Below, one piece after another: positions 21,392 to 29,218 of a stretch of 39,531 bases of DNA. The stretch comes from a virus. Location: the IMG/VR virus record IMGVR_UViG_3300027985_001060, positions 1-39,531 of that record; one strand, written 5' to 3'. Position 1 is the stretch's first letter; the number at the start of each line of letters is the position of its first letter. Both the position numbers and the translations under genes were made by a program. The notes under the pieces were generated by a model. That model searched no databases. It was not told where the DNA came from and saw only the letters and a list, made by a program, of their open reading frames with translations.

Positions 21392-22947
21392 GGCTGAATA
21401 TTCTTCAGCTTCTCGGCCATCTTCACCCGCACCGCTACCAGCTCTTTCTCCAAATCATCAATCTCCATCTGCACCACATCGATATCGATCTCCTCTTCCT
21501 CCTCAAAGGTGTCCACATAGCGGGGGATATTGAGGTTAAAGTCGTTTTCCTTGATCTCGGCGAACTCTGCCACATGGGCGTATTTCTCTTTTTCGGTCCG
21601 GGCCGCGCATATCGCCATAATCTTGTCGATATGCGCCTCCGAGAGGGTGTTCTGGTTTTTACCCGAAACAAACTCCCGGCTGGCATCGACAAAGAAGACG
21701 TTTTTGCATTCTTCACGTGCTCCGCCTTTTTCACGGGAGCGATCAAAGACCAGAATCGCTACCGGAATATTGGTGGTCGGAAACAGATTGCCCGGCAGAC
21801 CGATTACGGCATCCAGCAGATTTTCCTCAATCATTTTTTGGCGGATACGGCCTTCGGTTGCACCTCGAAACAGCACACCATGGGGCACCACCACGGCAAC
21901 GCGGCCTTGCTTTTCAAGAGCCGTCTCAACCATGTGGCTGATAAAGGCCCAGTCGCCTTTGCTCTTGGGCGGCACCCCGCGCCAGAAGCGGTTATACTGA
22001 TCGCTCTCGGCATTCTCAGCACCCCATTTGTCCAACGAGAAGGGCGGATTGGCCACCACGCAATTGAATTTCATGAGCCGGTCATTTTCCACCAGCAGTG
22101 GGCTGTTCAGCGTATCGCACCATTCAATTCTAGCACTGTCAAAGCTGTGCAGGAACATATTCATGCGGCAGAGTGCCCATGTGCTGCCGTTGGATTCCTG
22201 ACCAAAAAGGGCAAAGTTGCGGTTACCCACCGCTTTGCCCGCCTGAATCAGAAGGCCGCCTGAGCCGCAGGCTGGGTCACAGATGCGATCGCCCGGTTTC
22301 GGTCCTGCTAGCCGGACTACCAGTTCAGTTGCCTTCAGCGGGGTAAAAAACTCTCCGGCCTTCTTGCCGGAATCAGAGGAAAAGTGCTCAATCAGGTAGA
22401 TGTAGGTATTACCGATCACATCCTCAGAAACGAGGCTGGGCTTCATATTGAGCTGCGCCTTGTGAAAATCTTCCAGTAGTTGCTTCAGGCGGCGGTTGCG
22501 GTCTTTAGTTTTGCCAAGATTGGCCTCGCTGTTGAAGTCGATATTACGGAACACCCCTTCGAGTTTTTTTTTGTTACTCTCTTCAATATGGTCGAGCACG
22601 ATATTGATCAGCTCACCGATATTGGCGGCTGATCGTCGCTCATACAGGCTGTAATAGGTGGCAGGGAATTCATCCAGAACCGTTTCTTCACCGGTTTCCT
22701 TGTTCTTTTCAATGAGTTTCACCACAGGGAGAACAAAACGTTCACGTTCGAGCTTGCGGCGGATACGAACATCATCACCATACTGCTTTTGATATTCTTC
22801 GTAGTGGTCCTGCCAGACATCAGAGATATATTTCACAAACAGCATCACGAGGATGTAGTCTTTATACTGCGCCGGGTCAACAACACCCCGGAAGGTGTCA
22901 CAAGCCGCCTTTACCGCGTTGTTGATGTCTTTTTGGTCAATCTTCAT
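21388..22947 (-). CDS. hsdM: Type I restriction-modification DNA methyltransferase subunit HsdM, orphan
   Basis: This is a full-length 519-aa N6-adenine methyltransferase subunit. Residues 1-130 are the HsdM N-terminal helical domain (DINNAVKAACDTFRG, DYILVMLFVKYISDVW). The catalytic domain contains GEFFTP, motif I DPACGSGGLL near 225 for AdoMet binding, and motif IV NPPF near 300 for the target base. The C-terminal LSEAHIDKIMAICAARTEKEKYAHVAEFAEI and FNLNIPRYVDTFEEEE are also family features. HsdM needs HsdS to recognise DNA, and neither hsdS nor hsdR is present. G+C is clearly higher than in neighbouring phage genes (39 of 60 bases at 22261-22320, 17 of 60 at 25441-25500), which marks recent acquisition, presumably from a host. 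It may borrow host HsdS to protect phage DNA. Confidence 0.93.
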   Translation of the reverse strand: MKIDQKDINNAVKAACDTFRGVVDPAQYKDYILVMLFVKYISDVWQDHYEEYQKQYGDDVRIRRKLERERFVLPVVKLIEKNKETGEETVLDEFPATYYSLYERRSAANIGELINIVLDHIEESNKKKLEGVFRNIDFNSEANLGKTKDRNRRLKQLLEDFHKAQLNMKPSLVSEDVIGNTYIYLIEHFSSDSGKKAGEFFTPLKATELVVRLAGPKPGDRICDPACGSGGLLIQAGKAVGNRNFALFGQESNGSTWALCRMNMFLHSFDSARIEWCDTLNSPLLVENDRLMKFNCVVANPPFSLDKWGAENAESDQYNRFWRGVPPKSKGDWAFISHMVETALEKQGRVAVVVPHGVLFRGATEGRIRQKMIEENLLDAVIGLPGNLFPTTNIPVAILVFDRSREKGGAREECKNVFFVDASREFVSGKNQNTLSEAHIDKIMAICAARTEKEKYAHVAEFAEIKENDFNLNIPRYVDTFEEEEEIDIDVVQMEIDDLEKELVAVRVKMAEKLKNIQP

Positions 22948-22958
22948 GATTATACCCT

Positions 22959-22992
22959 ATTCAGTTTGTCTGCCCATTCAGTTTGTCTGCCC
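22959..22992. repeat. 17-bp perfect tandem duplication at hsdM boundary
   Basis: ATTCAGTTTGTCTGCCC occurs twice back to back (22959-22975 and 22976-22992), directly upstream of hsdM. It encodes the last residues of the small upstream gene (WADKLN, then a frame-shifted repeat). It may be a scar of the insertion that brought hsdM. Confidence 0.85.
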
Positions 22993-23161
22993 ATGAAAGC
23001 ACCCTCAAATATTCAGAAGGTGTAATATCTACCGCAGTTATGACAATCCTGTAATCATCGTAAGTTTTCTGAGGTTCCCCGGCCATAAAAAATTCTTTAG
23101 CTATCGGTCTACTCATGATCTGCTCATAACTCATTTCCCATTTTACAGAAGGTGCGTTCAT
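22961..23161 (-). CDS. Small hypothetical protein upstream of hsdM
   Basis: This is a 66-aa protein, soluble and mixed alpha/beta (MNAPSVKWEMSYEQIMSRPIAKEFFMAGEPQKTYDDYRIVITAVDITPSEYLRVLSWADKL). I do not recognise a family. GAGGA precedes the ATG. It is the first gene after the promoter at 23204-23232. Its last ten codons run into the 17-bp duplication, so the original C-terminus may have been different and the present NGQTN end may be a product of the duplication. Confidence 0.5.
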   Translation of the reverse strand: MNAPSVKWEMSYEQIMSRPIAKEFFMAGEPQKTYDDYRIVITAVDITPSEYLRVLSWADKLNGQTN

Positions 23162-23203
23162 TTTGTCCTCGGTTCGTTGAGTTTTTATTTATCCTCTATA
23201 AGT

Positions 23204-23232
23204 ATAATAGAGGATAACAAGACCGATGTCAA
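23204..23232 (-). promoter_or_regulatory. Sigma70-type promoter overlapped by an inverted repeat
   Basis: On the - strand, TTGACA (23227-23232), a 17-base spacer and TATTAT (23204-23209) form a near-consensus promoter about 40 bases upstream of the 66-aa gene. An 11-base-pair inverted repeat (TTATCCTCTAT at 23189-23199 and its complement at 23207-23217) overlaps the -10 box and the start point, so it could be an operator. It should drive the small gene, hsdM and the two terminal genes. Confidence 0.7.
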
Positions 23233-23240
23233 ATAAAAAA

Positions 23241-23768
23241 TTACTCCTCGGTATAATAAAGTCCTTCGACGGTGACGTTCACGGAGCCAGATACCACAAT
23301 AACTGCAACCACGATGTCCCCATTTCCAAAACCTGTAGTATCTCCAGCAGGATAGAGAGTTGACTTTGGTGTAGCTGCTGACGAAAGAGACCCAGAAACG
23401 GTTATATCTTTCGTCAGTATGTGAGACGAATCAACAGTAAGTCCGGGATGTTGCCAGTATAAATATTCACTGAAAGAAGTTCCCACAGCTTTTGTTTCTT
23501 GCCAAGATTTGAAACAATTGAAAGTTCCAGAAGAACCGTCGACATCCGACATGTAACCAAGACAAATTTCGAATTCCGACAATGCTTCAGCGTCTACCTG
23601 CGCCTGAAGGAATTCAAGGTTGACCACATTATCGAATTCATGTGGATAATTGGCGGTATCTGACAAATCAATTATCTTAAAAAATTGATTTGTTGTAACA
23701 TTTGTTGCTTTGAAATGTACGAAAGAACCTTTGGTTATCCGCACATTGTGTGAGTTGCTGTATGCCAT
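23241..23768 (-). CDS. Beta-rich virion-like protein on the early strand
   Basis: This is a 175-aa protein that I do not recognise. It is rich in beta strands and small polar residues. The N-terminus is NVRITKGSFVHFKATNVTTNQFFKIIDLSD, a central GYMSDVDGSSGTFNCF follows, and the C-terminus is SLSSAATPKSTLYPAGDTTGFGNGDIVVAVIVVSGSVNVTVEGLYYTEE. The composition is that of a structural or decoration protein rather than an enzyme. That is odd for the replication strand, so a late-acting accessory function is possible. AAGGAAT precedes the ATG, and the lipoprotein gene ends only a few bases upstream, so the two are one operon. Confidence 0.5.
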   Translation of the reverse strand: MAYSNSHNVRITKGSFVHFKATNVTTNQFFKIIDLSDTANYPHEFDNVVNLEFLQAQVDAEALSEFEICLGYMSDVDGSSGTFNCFKSWQETKAVGTSFSEYLYWQHPGLTVDSSHILTKDITVSGSLSSAATPKSTLYPAGDTTGFGNGDIVVAVIVVSGSVNVTVEGLYYTEE

Positions 23769-23771
23769 AAT

Positions 23772-24311
23772 TTATTCCTTTTTGGTCGTAGTAGTTGTCG
23801 TTTCTGTGCTGGTAGTTGTCACATCATGTTTGTCTGTATACTCACTGCCTGTAACAACGGTACCCTCACTTGTAATCTTATCACCTGCTGCTTGTACACC
23901 TGTTTCGACGGCACCCATCGCGGATTTAAATGCACCGTAAGCGAACGCAGGCAATGCCACACCTTTAACAAGATTTAATCCGTCTGAGGTAATCTTAGAC
24001 ACGGTCGTTTCTGGTGCATCTGGTGCGTTTTGTTTGAGCAGATCGGCAACAGCGTCCGACAATGATCTGTTGCCGACACTCAAAGCCAATGCAGCAAACG
24101 CAGCGGATTGTCCATCTTTTAAACCTACTTGACCAACAGCCATAGCAGAAGCCTTTTGTACCTCGGCGAGTTGAGAAATAGCCTGTTTTTGTGCTTCTCT
24201 GAGTTCTTTTACAGTCTCTGAGTGAGATTGAAACTGCACTGTATCAGCGTTATCGATTGAAGCACAGGAAACAAGCAAAGGTAGAATCGCAATTGTCAAT
24301 AGTTTTTTCAT
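23772..24311 (-). CDS. Lipoprotein with Thr-rich tail
   Basis: This 179-aa protein has a lipoprotein signal (MKKLLTIAILPLLVSC, lipid Cys16). After a helical region (VKELREAQKQAISQLAEVQKASAMAVGQVG) comes a hydrophobic, Ala/Gly-rich central stretch (SDGLNLVKGVALPAFAYGAF). The end is a low-complexity tail of Thr and Lys (DVTTTSTETTTTTTKKE). It probably sits in the host envelope. Phage lipoproteins of this kind can block superinfection or alter receptors, but no specific evidence is present. GGAGATGAATA gives a good ribosome-binding site, and the start overlaps the preceding stop by one base (TAATG). Confidence 0.65.
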   Translation of the reverse strand: MKKLLTIAILPLLVSCASIDNADTVQFQSHSETVKELREAQKQAISQLAEVQKASAMAVGQVGLKDGQSAAFAALALSVGNRSLSDAVADLLKQNAPDAPETTVSKITSDGLNLVKGVALPAFAYGAFKSAMGAVETGVQAAGDKITSEGTVVTGSEYTDKHDVTTTSTETTTTTTKKE

Positions 24312-24520
24312 TATTCATCTCCAAAGACGTAGAAACGCCATTTATCTGTAACTTCAACCGTAACATCAGTCATCTTGTGACCGAAACTATTAACAACATC
24401 AAATACGTTACTGACAGATGTTTTTTGAAGCCAGTATTTTCCGGCATAAAAATATCCGTTGACAATCGTCATCATTCCTTCTCGGTCAGACGCTGTGCCA
24501 ACTAAAAATTTCTTGCTCAT
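24311..24520 (-). CDS. Small hypothetical protein
   Basis: This is a 69-aa protein (MSKKFLVGTASDREGMMTIVNGYFYAGKYW..., ending DKWRFYVFGDE), mostly beta strands with many aromatic residues. It has no recognised family. I chose the ATG that overlaps the thyX stop (ATGA, at 24518-24520) over an in-frame ATG three codons upstream, because the coupled arrangement is the rule in this operon. The stop overlaps the lipoprotein start. Confidence 0.55.
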   Translation of the reverse strand: MSKKFLVGTASDREGMMTIVNGYFYAGKYWLQKTSVSNVFDVVNSFGHKMTDVTVEVTDKWRFYVFGDE

Positions 24521-25407
24521 TTTATCCACCCTCTATCAAAGAATTCTTGTTGCAAAGGTTTCATAACCCGCTGTATTTCCGGGTCAGCTCCTGAAGCGCA
24601 CCGTTGTGAAAATATATGCCTCCACTCATTCATGTCAGCCATCACATACAATTCTGTTTTAATATCCTGTGGTAAACATCCGCGAGCCTCTTGAGGCTTA
24701 AGACCTTGTTGAATTCGTCTATTGTATCGATAAAAAGCGTTTTCGCAATCATCTGCGAATAATTCAGATTTTTCAGTGCTATCAACCCATAAAGGTTCGA
24801 TGAACGTCATTTCCTTATCGTATCGACAATACCTTTGCGATTCCTGCATAAACGAACAAACTCTATGTCTTACGATCTGATGTGAGATAGCCCTGGAAAC
24901 GGTAAATTTCACAAGGGGTCTACGATGGAAAAGCGGTGTCGGTATGATCGCAGCGCGGCGAATATGAGTGTTTGGAACGGGAATGTCTCTTTTTGTGAAA
25001 ATCCTATTTAATTTCGGGTCTTCGACGAAAACAGCCCTCGCGTTTAACTCTATATCACCAAAAGGGTTACTGTCTATCATATCCAACCACACTCTTAAAC
25101 TGGTTGTGATTATGACATCTGCCGGGTCATAATCAATAAATGTTGAAATATAAGGATTGCTGCGCAAATATTCAGTTCTCTTGAACGCCTTGCTGTAATG
25201 TACAAATCGAAAACAGACGCTAATTAACCCAAATTCCAACACGCTGTTGTGACCTAATTTAATCACAGTGTTCACGAATTTGAAACGACTATTGTCTTCG
25301 ATTTTGTCTTCAGACTTGTAACAAATCCTACCAACTCTTTCAATTCTTTGTAGAACTGTGTCGTTGTTGACGATTGTTTCGGCATTAGGTTTTACGATCT
25401 TAATCAT
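24517..25407 (-). CDS. thyX: Flavin-dependent thymidylate synthase ThyX
   Basis: This 296-aa enzyme makes dTMP from dUMP with FAD and methylene-tetrahydrofolate. The diagnostic ThyX motif RHR-x7-S is present at residues 180-190 (RHRVCSFMQES), followed by QRYCRY. SRAISHQIV before it and LGHNSVLEF at 51-59 are further family blocks. The length is a little above the usual 220-260 aa because of a middle segment (about 100-160). It lies directly downstream of the DNA polymerase with an ATGA overlap, fitting a role in supplying dTTP for phage replication. GGAATTATC before the ATG is the ribosome-binding region. Confidence 0.93.
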   Translation of the reverse strand: MIKIVKPNAETIVNNDTVLQRIERVGRICYKSEDKIEDNSRFKFVNTVIKLGHNSVLEFGLISVCFRFVHYSKAFKRTEYLRSNPYISTFIDYDPADVIITTSLRVWLDMIDSNPFGDIELNARAVFVEDPKLNRIFTKRDIPVPNTHIRRAAIIPTPLFHRRPLVKFTVSRAISHQIVRHRVCSFMQESQRYCRYDKEMTFIEPLWVDSTEKSELFADDCENAFYRYNRRIQQGLKPQEARGCLPQDIKTELYVMADMNEWRHIFSQRCASGADPEIQRVMKPLQQEFFDRGWIK

Positions 25408-27272
25408 GATAATTCCATTTTATTTTTGAGATCGGTTATTTTTTCAGTCTCTTTGATGTAATAGTCGAAATTCAATTTCTTATAATCGAAATCTTTCGAC
25501 TTGTTGCAGAGTGCAACATTGAAGTTCTTTTTGACAGCGAACCACCTCTCTTGGTCTGGTTTTTTCTTAGTTGGTGGCATCCACTTGTACAATGAATCGT
25601 TGGTATTTGCCACATAATATCTCACACATTTATCTAATTCAAACTCTTTGTTTAAAAATAACTTGGAGTTTGAATTTACTCTTGCTCTGATCATAAAATC
25701 GAAAGCATCATCGTTGTCACACAGTGTTTTGGCTATTTTGATGCCATGTAGTAATTTACGTTCTGCCGCTTTCTGAATAGCCAAACTGGATTGATCTTTG
25801 TGCCATTCTAAATTATATTCATAGCAGCCTTTTCTTTTAACTTTTCCTGATTTATATTCGGCTATATAGTTGTTAACATCTCGAATGAACATTCTATTAT
25901 ACTCGTTTGTTTCGAGTGTCAATTTTGTTAATTTCTCCCAACGTCTGCATTGATCAGATACAATATCCATATTTTTTTCATGAACAATGAAAGTCAACCC
26001 GTCAGTATTGGCCTGTATTAACTTCAACCCAGGTACGTTTTCAATCAAAAATTCAATAAGCATGGTCAATAATAATTGACCATTGATTGTTATTGACATT
26101 GTATAACGAAAGTCAAAAAACGGAGAATACTTGTTGTTAGAATCACCGTAAACACCGTTCAAAGCTAATTTTAACGCTCCATTCATTGGTGTACCCTTCT
26201 GATATTCCTTCCTTTTGTGGTATAAATCTTCATAAATATCACAAAAAGTTTCGTTCAGATGAGCAGGATATAACTGATTAGCGATCGCTAGATTCGGGTA
26301 ATAACTGGCTACATCCACATCAACGATCTTAAAACCTCCATAGGATTCTATCACAGTGTGTTCTAAACTTCCATGCAGTCCACCTTTTCCGTAGACCAAA
26401 GGCACCCCAAAACTATCAAACTTGAGGTTTTTGAAAACGTCTTTCATACCACCTGGTTCAGCGGAAATAACAAGGTTTTTAAACTTTTCAAGAACCTTGT
26501 TTGCCTCACTGTTGTTGAATTTTATATAAGGAAATACTATATCATCTCCAGAGACAGACGATCTTACGGTCTGTCGCATTGTTTTCTTGCCTGATATTCT
26601 TTCGTAACATGAACCGGGCGAATATTCTTCGAGACTGTGAATGAATATTGCTTTACCGATCTTCGTATCGTTATGGTTTGAAAAATCTATACCATATAAG
26701 TCAGTCAATGACTTTCTGAATTGCAATGCTGGTATACATTGTAAAAAAAACTTATATGTCGCTACAACATCGTTGATATTATACTCGATAAGTTTATTGC
26801 ATTGATCGTTTGAAAGGCTAACATGAGGACTATACGGCAATGACTCAACATTCGATAATCGCATGTTGAATTCAAGATTCTTCAATGATGTTCTTCTAGC
26901 TTCGTTATCGAAGTGATTGATTAAATACAGGTCGAGTTGCCTGACCAAACAATCTCTATCCCAAATTACGTTCGCGTATCTGTTATACCACGGTGTTTGT
27001 ATTATTTCTTGTGCCCGTTCGTACAGATCGTGAGCGGTTATATGTGCTGCATTATTGATGAGATAATGCAGCACAGGGTAATCAAACATCACGTTATTGA
27101 AACCAACCATTGAATCCCCTTCAGACGACCAAGAATACAAAGTATCGATAATCTTATCAATTTCGTTTTTTCTGTCGGAAATCTCAAGAACTTTGTATTC
27201 TTTAGTCTTCCAGGTTCTCCACCCCAGTGTGAAAATATTCTTGTAGGTTTCAATATCGTAGATGTGATACAT
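25404..27272 (-). CDS. DNA polymerase, family B with 3'-5' exonuclease
   Basis: This is a 622-aa replicative polymerase. Exonuclease motifs: YDIETYKN (Exo I, Asp6 and Glu8), GFNNVMFDYPVL (Exo II, Asp64) and EYNINDVVATYKF (Exo III, Tyr164 and Asp168). Polymerase motif A is VDVASYYPNL near residue 320, motif B KLALNGVYGDSNNKY near 367, and motif C QANTDGLTF near 420, where the usual DTD is reduced to NTD. It is short for family B, so thumb and palm extensions may be minimal. The frame continues upstream to a TTG, but the ATG at 27272, preceded by GGAATAAA, is the better start. It follows the ribbon-helix-helix-like gene by one base. Confidence 0.9.
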   Translation of the reverse strand: MYHIYDIETYKNIFTLGWRTWKTKEYKVLEISDRKNEIDKIIDTLYSWSSEGDSMVGFNNVMFDYPVLHYLINNAAHITAHDLYERAQEIIQTPWYNRYANVIWDRDCLVRQLDLYLINHFDNEARRTSLKNLEFNMRLSNVESLPYSPHVSLSNDQCNKLIEYNINDVVATYKFFLQCIPALQFRKSLTDLYGIDFSNHNDTKIGKAIFIHSLEEYSPGSCYERISGKKTMRQTVRSSVSGDDIVFPYIKFNNSEANKVLEKFKNLVISAEPGGMKDVFKNLKFDSFGVPLVYGKGGLHGSLEHTVIESYGGFKIVDVDVASYYPNLAIANQLYPAHLNETFCDIYEDLYHKRKEYQKGTPMNGALKLALNGVYGDSNNKYSPFFDFRYTMSITINGQLLLTMLIEFLIENVPGLKLIQANTDGLTFIVHEKNMDIVSDQCRRWEKLTKLTLETNEYNRMFIRDVNNYIAEYKSGKVKRKGCYEYNLEWHKDQSSLAIQKAAERKLLHGIKIAKTLCDNDDAFDFMIRARVNSNSKLFLNKEFELDKCVRYYVANTNDSLYKWMPPTKKKPDQERWFAVKKNFNVALCNKSKDFDYKKLNFDYYIKETEKITDLKNKMELS

Positions 27273-27273
27273 T

Positions 27274-27444
27274 TTATTCCGAACGTTTAGATTTATAGAA
27301 AGCAATCAGCTTGTCGATTGCTTTACCCCTTGATGGCCCTATAGAATCCAAGAATTTCCAGTTCTCACGATGCAGTGTAATCGTGGATATTATTCTATGG
27401 ATTTTTTTTATCGTACCTTTCGGCCTGCCGACTCTTCGTTTCAT
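27274..27444 (-). CDS. Small DNA-binding protein, ribbon-helix-helix-like with AT-hook-like N-terminus
   Basis: This is a 56-aa basic protein starting MKRRVGRPKGTIKK. The GRPKG piece looks like an AT-hook. The rest (TITLHRENWKFLDSIG, then SRGKAIDKLIAFYKSKRSE) has the strand-helix-helix pattern of small ribbon-helix-helix proteins. It starts within the stop of the SSB-like gene (TAATG) and ends one base before the polymerase ATG, so it fills the gap exactly. It may regulate the operon or bind DNA at the replication fork. Confidence 0.65.
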   Translation of the reverse strand: MKRRVGRPKGTIKKIHRIISTITLHRENWKFLDSIGPSRGKAIDKLIAFYKSKRSE

Positions 27445-28016
27445 TATAGATCAACGTCCACTTTGTCGAAAACGGATGAATAATCTGTTTTCTGTTGGAT
27501 TGGTTCTCCGTCAGTTACTTTGCTGACAGCGAGCTGATTGAGATATATACCTGGATTGCCGCGTCTGAAATCTGTATCCCCGTTACCGGCAACCCTGACA
27601 TACACCTGTGCGTAATCACCAGTTTTGAATTGTTGATCAGAAATTAATTCTTCTTTAGTTTTACCGTCGATTATCTGCGGCGCAAAAGAAGTTCCGAATT
27701 TGAAAACCCAACAACCTGAATATCCGTCACGGTCGCACCAGTCCTTATGATCTCCGTCTATGATTTTCCAGGAGAAATTCTCAGACGGGAAAGTTATCAT
27801 GTCTTTATGCGAGGGGTAATCAGCCTTAGCGGCTTCGACTAAACTGTCGATGAATCTGTCGACAAGTTTATTGGTTTTCTTTACTGCCATCGAAAACCAA
27901 TAACTTTTTCTAGGGTTCCCATCCTTGAATGTCAAAGGTAATCCTTTTTTGTTCGTTGTGGAGAAAGTGAATGGTGTTCCTTGTACAATTCTTCCGATAG
28001 GTGTTAATAATTCCAT
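27444..28016 (-). CDS. Single-strand DNA-binding protein, DUF2815-like
   Basis: This 190-aa protein has the layout of phage OB-fold ssDNA-binding proteins. The N-terminus is LTPIGRIVQGTPFTFSTTNKKG, YWFSMAVKKTN follows, and near the C-terminus are DYAQVYVRVAGNGD and NPGIYLNQLAVSKV, which match DUF2815 (compare GxYxNxxxV). The C-terminus is acidic (VFDKVDVDL), as in proteins that recruit replication partners. The frame opens with a TTG at 28022, but the ATG at 28016 has AGAGGC upstream and is preferred. It sits between nuclease and polymerase in a replication and recombination operon. Confidence 0.75.
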   Translation of the reverse strand: MELLTPIGRIVQGTPFTFSTTNKKGLPLTFKDGNPRKSYWFSMAVKKTNKLVDRFIDSLVEAAKADYPSHKDMITFPSENFSWKIIDGDHKDWCDRDGYSGCWVFKFGTSFAPQIIDGKTKEELISDQQFKTGDYAQVYVRVAGNGDTDFRRGNPGIYLNQLAVSKVTDGEPIQQKTDYSSVFDKVDVDL

Positions 28017-28018
28017 AT

Positions 28019-29002
28019 TCAAGCCTCTATTAGTTTTATTTTTCCGTCAGATGTTTCTGACAATTTGTCCACCATGCTTTGTGGTATGCCTGCCGCAATT
28101 GCCTGTTTCGGTGTGATCAACGATTTGTTCTCGTCAAGTTTACCAAACACCTTTAACAACTTCAAGGCTTCTTCTTGATTCTTCCAGGTCATTTGACCTT
28201 TAGATTTTCCTAGTTGCAGACCCGGTAAGGACTTGCCGTTATTCAAATCGTTTATGGCTTTTTCTTCCTCCAATATCAAAGATTTTTCAGCGAGCTTGCG
28301 AAGATACTTGAGTTGTTTGATTCGCATCGCGATGTTATAGTCTTCACAATCTTCGAATCTCGTCTCGCAAATATCACCCAAGATGTCTAATGTCTTAGAG
28401 ATCGCTGGGCATATGCTCTTGTGATCACAGTTGATACAATGAGCACCTGTTTTCACGGGTGGATTTGGTTCGTCACTAAGAACAGCAGCCTTTCTCAGTC
28501 TCTTGATATAAACTTCCAACTCTCCTCTGGTTATAAACCATTTCTTTACAAAGGATTTCCTTGACTTTGGTTGGATAATGTATAACCCAACCATTTGAGT
28601 CTCTGGTGCAAAATTATCAATCAGCCCTTTAGCGTATGCAATCAATTGATAATTTTCAACAGCTTCAACTTCGCCCCAGCCTGTCTTGAAGTCTATTACG
28701 TCTACGCTCTGTTTGGTATAAAATCCGGCATCTAGCACGCCTCTAGCTTCAGGATGAATGGCCGGTACCGAAAGTTTATGCTCGATTAGTCGTGTCCCTT
28801 TGTTGGAAAAATTATTCACGAAACCGACATACTGATTGACTTCTGGTTTACTGCTTGCTCGATTTGAGAGCAAGCAGTCTTGGGCTTCTTTATGTAGCTC
28901 AATACCGTCGAGAGCTGCTTGACATCTCTGTCTTTTCCGTTCCTTAGACAATCTTACATACGCTGGGCAGTGTAAGATTGTCCCGATCTGTGATAGATTC
29001 AT
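28019..29002 (-). CDS. PD-(D/E)XK nuclease, RecB/Cas4-like (DUF2800 type) with likely Fe-S cluster
   Basis: This is a 327-aa exonuclease candidate. Motifs in order: DGIELHKEAQ (His37), RLIEHKLSV (Glu74), GVLDAGF (Asp91), DVIDFKTGWG (Asp104 and Lys106, the catalytic D-x-K) and ENYQLIAYAKG (Gln119, Tyr123). Cys12 near the start plus Cys189, Cys192 and Cys198 make the four-cysteine pattern of Fe-S-containing Cas4/AddB nucleases. The C-terminal 120 residues are helical and contain GLQLGKSKGQMTWKNQEEA, a piece common to DUF2800 proteins. Next to an SSB-like gene, it is likely part of a recombination or end-processing pathway. Confidence 0.85.
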   Translation of the reverse strand: MNLSQIGTILHCPAYVRLSKERKRQRCQAALDGIELHKEAQDCLLSNRASSKPEVNQYVGFVNNFSNKGTRLIEHKLSVPAIHPEARGVLDAGFYTKQSVDVIDFKTGWGEVEAVENYQLIAYAKGLIDNFAPETQMVGLYIIQPKSRKSFVKKWFITRGELEVYIKRLRKAAVLSDEPNPPVKTGAHCINCDHKSICPAISKTLDILGDICETRFEDCEDYNIAMRIKQLKYLRKLAEKSLILEEEKAINDLNNGKSLPGLQLGKSKGQMTWKNQEEALKLLKVFGKLDENKSLITPKQAIAAGIPQSMVDKLSETSDGKIKLIEA

Positions 29003-29214
29003 TATTTTGGTATATATTCGTTGCAGATAGATTTATTCTTTACAGCGAAATTTCCGAACGAACATTTTATACTTTTCCGTAAAGTATAAACTTCTCCAGA
29101 CCAATCCTTGTGTTCTTCCTCAACACATGTGAAATAATGACATGTGTTGCACTGTTTCAGTTCTGGTTTTTCTACATAACCCTGATTGCGTTTTGCTTCT
29201 GATTGCTTTGACAT
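29002..29214 (-). CDS. Small four-cysteine zinc-finger-like protein
   Basis: This 70-aa protein has QCNTCHYFTC near residue 21, KCSFG in the middle and SICNEYIPK at the end. The six Cys and one His suggest bound zinc. This CxxC...C...C pattern occurs in small phage proteins of unknown function. The end overlaps the nuclease start by one base (TAATG), and GGAGAAT gives a good ribosome-binding site. It may be an accessory factor for the nuclease beside it. Confidence 0.6.
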   Translation of the reverse strand: MSKQSEAKRNQGYVEKPELKQCNTCHYFTCVEEEHKDWSGEVYTLRKSIKCSFGNFAVKNKSICNEYIPK

Positions 29215-29218
29215 TTTA

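Noticed and set aside
21331-22263. 310-codon open frame on the + strand opposite hsdM
   Set aside because: It is antisense to a gene with clear methyltransferase motifs; GC-rich sequence makes long shadow frames likely, and its translation has no recognisable domain.
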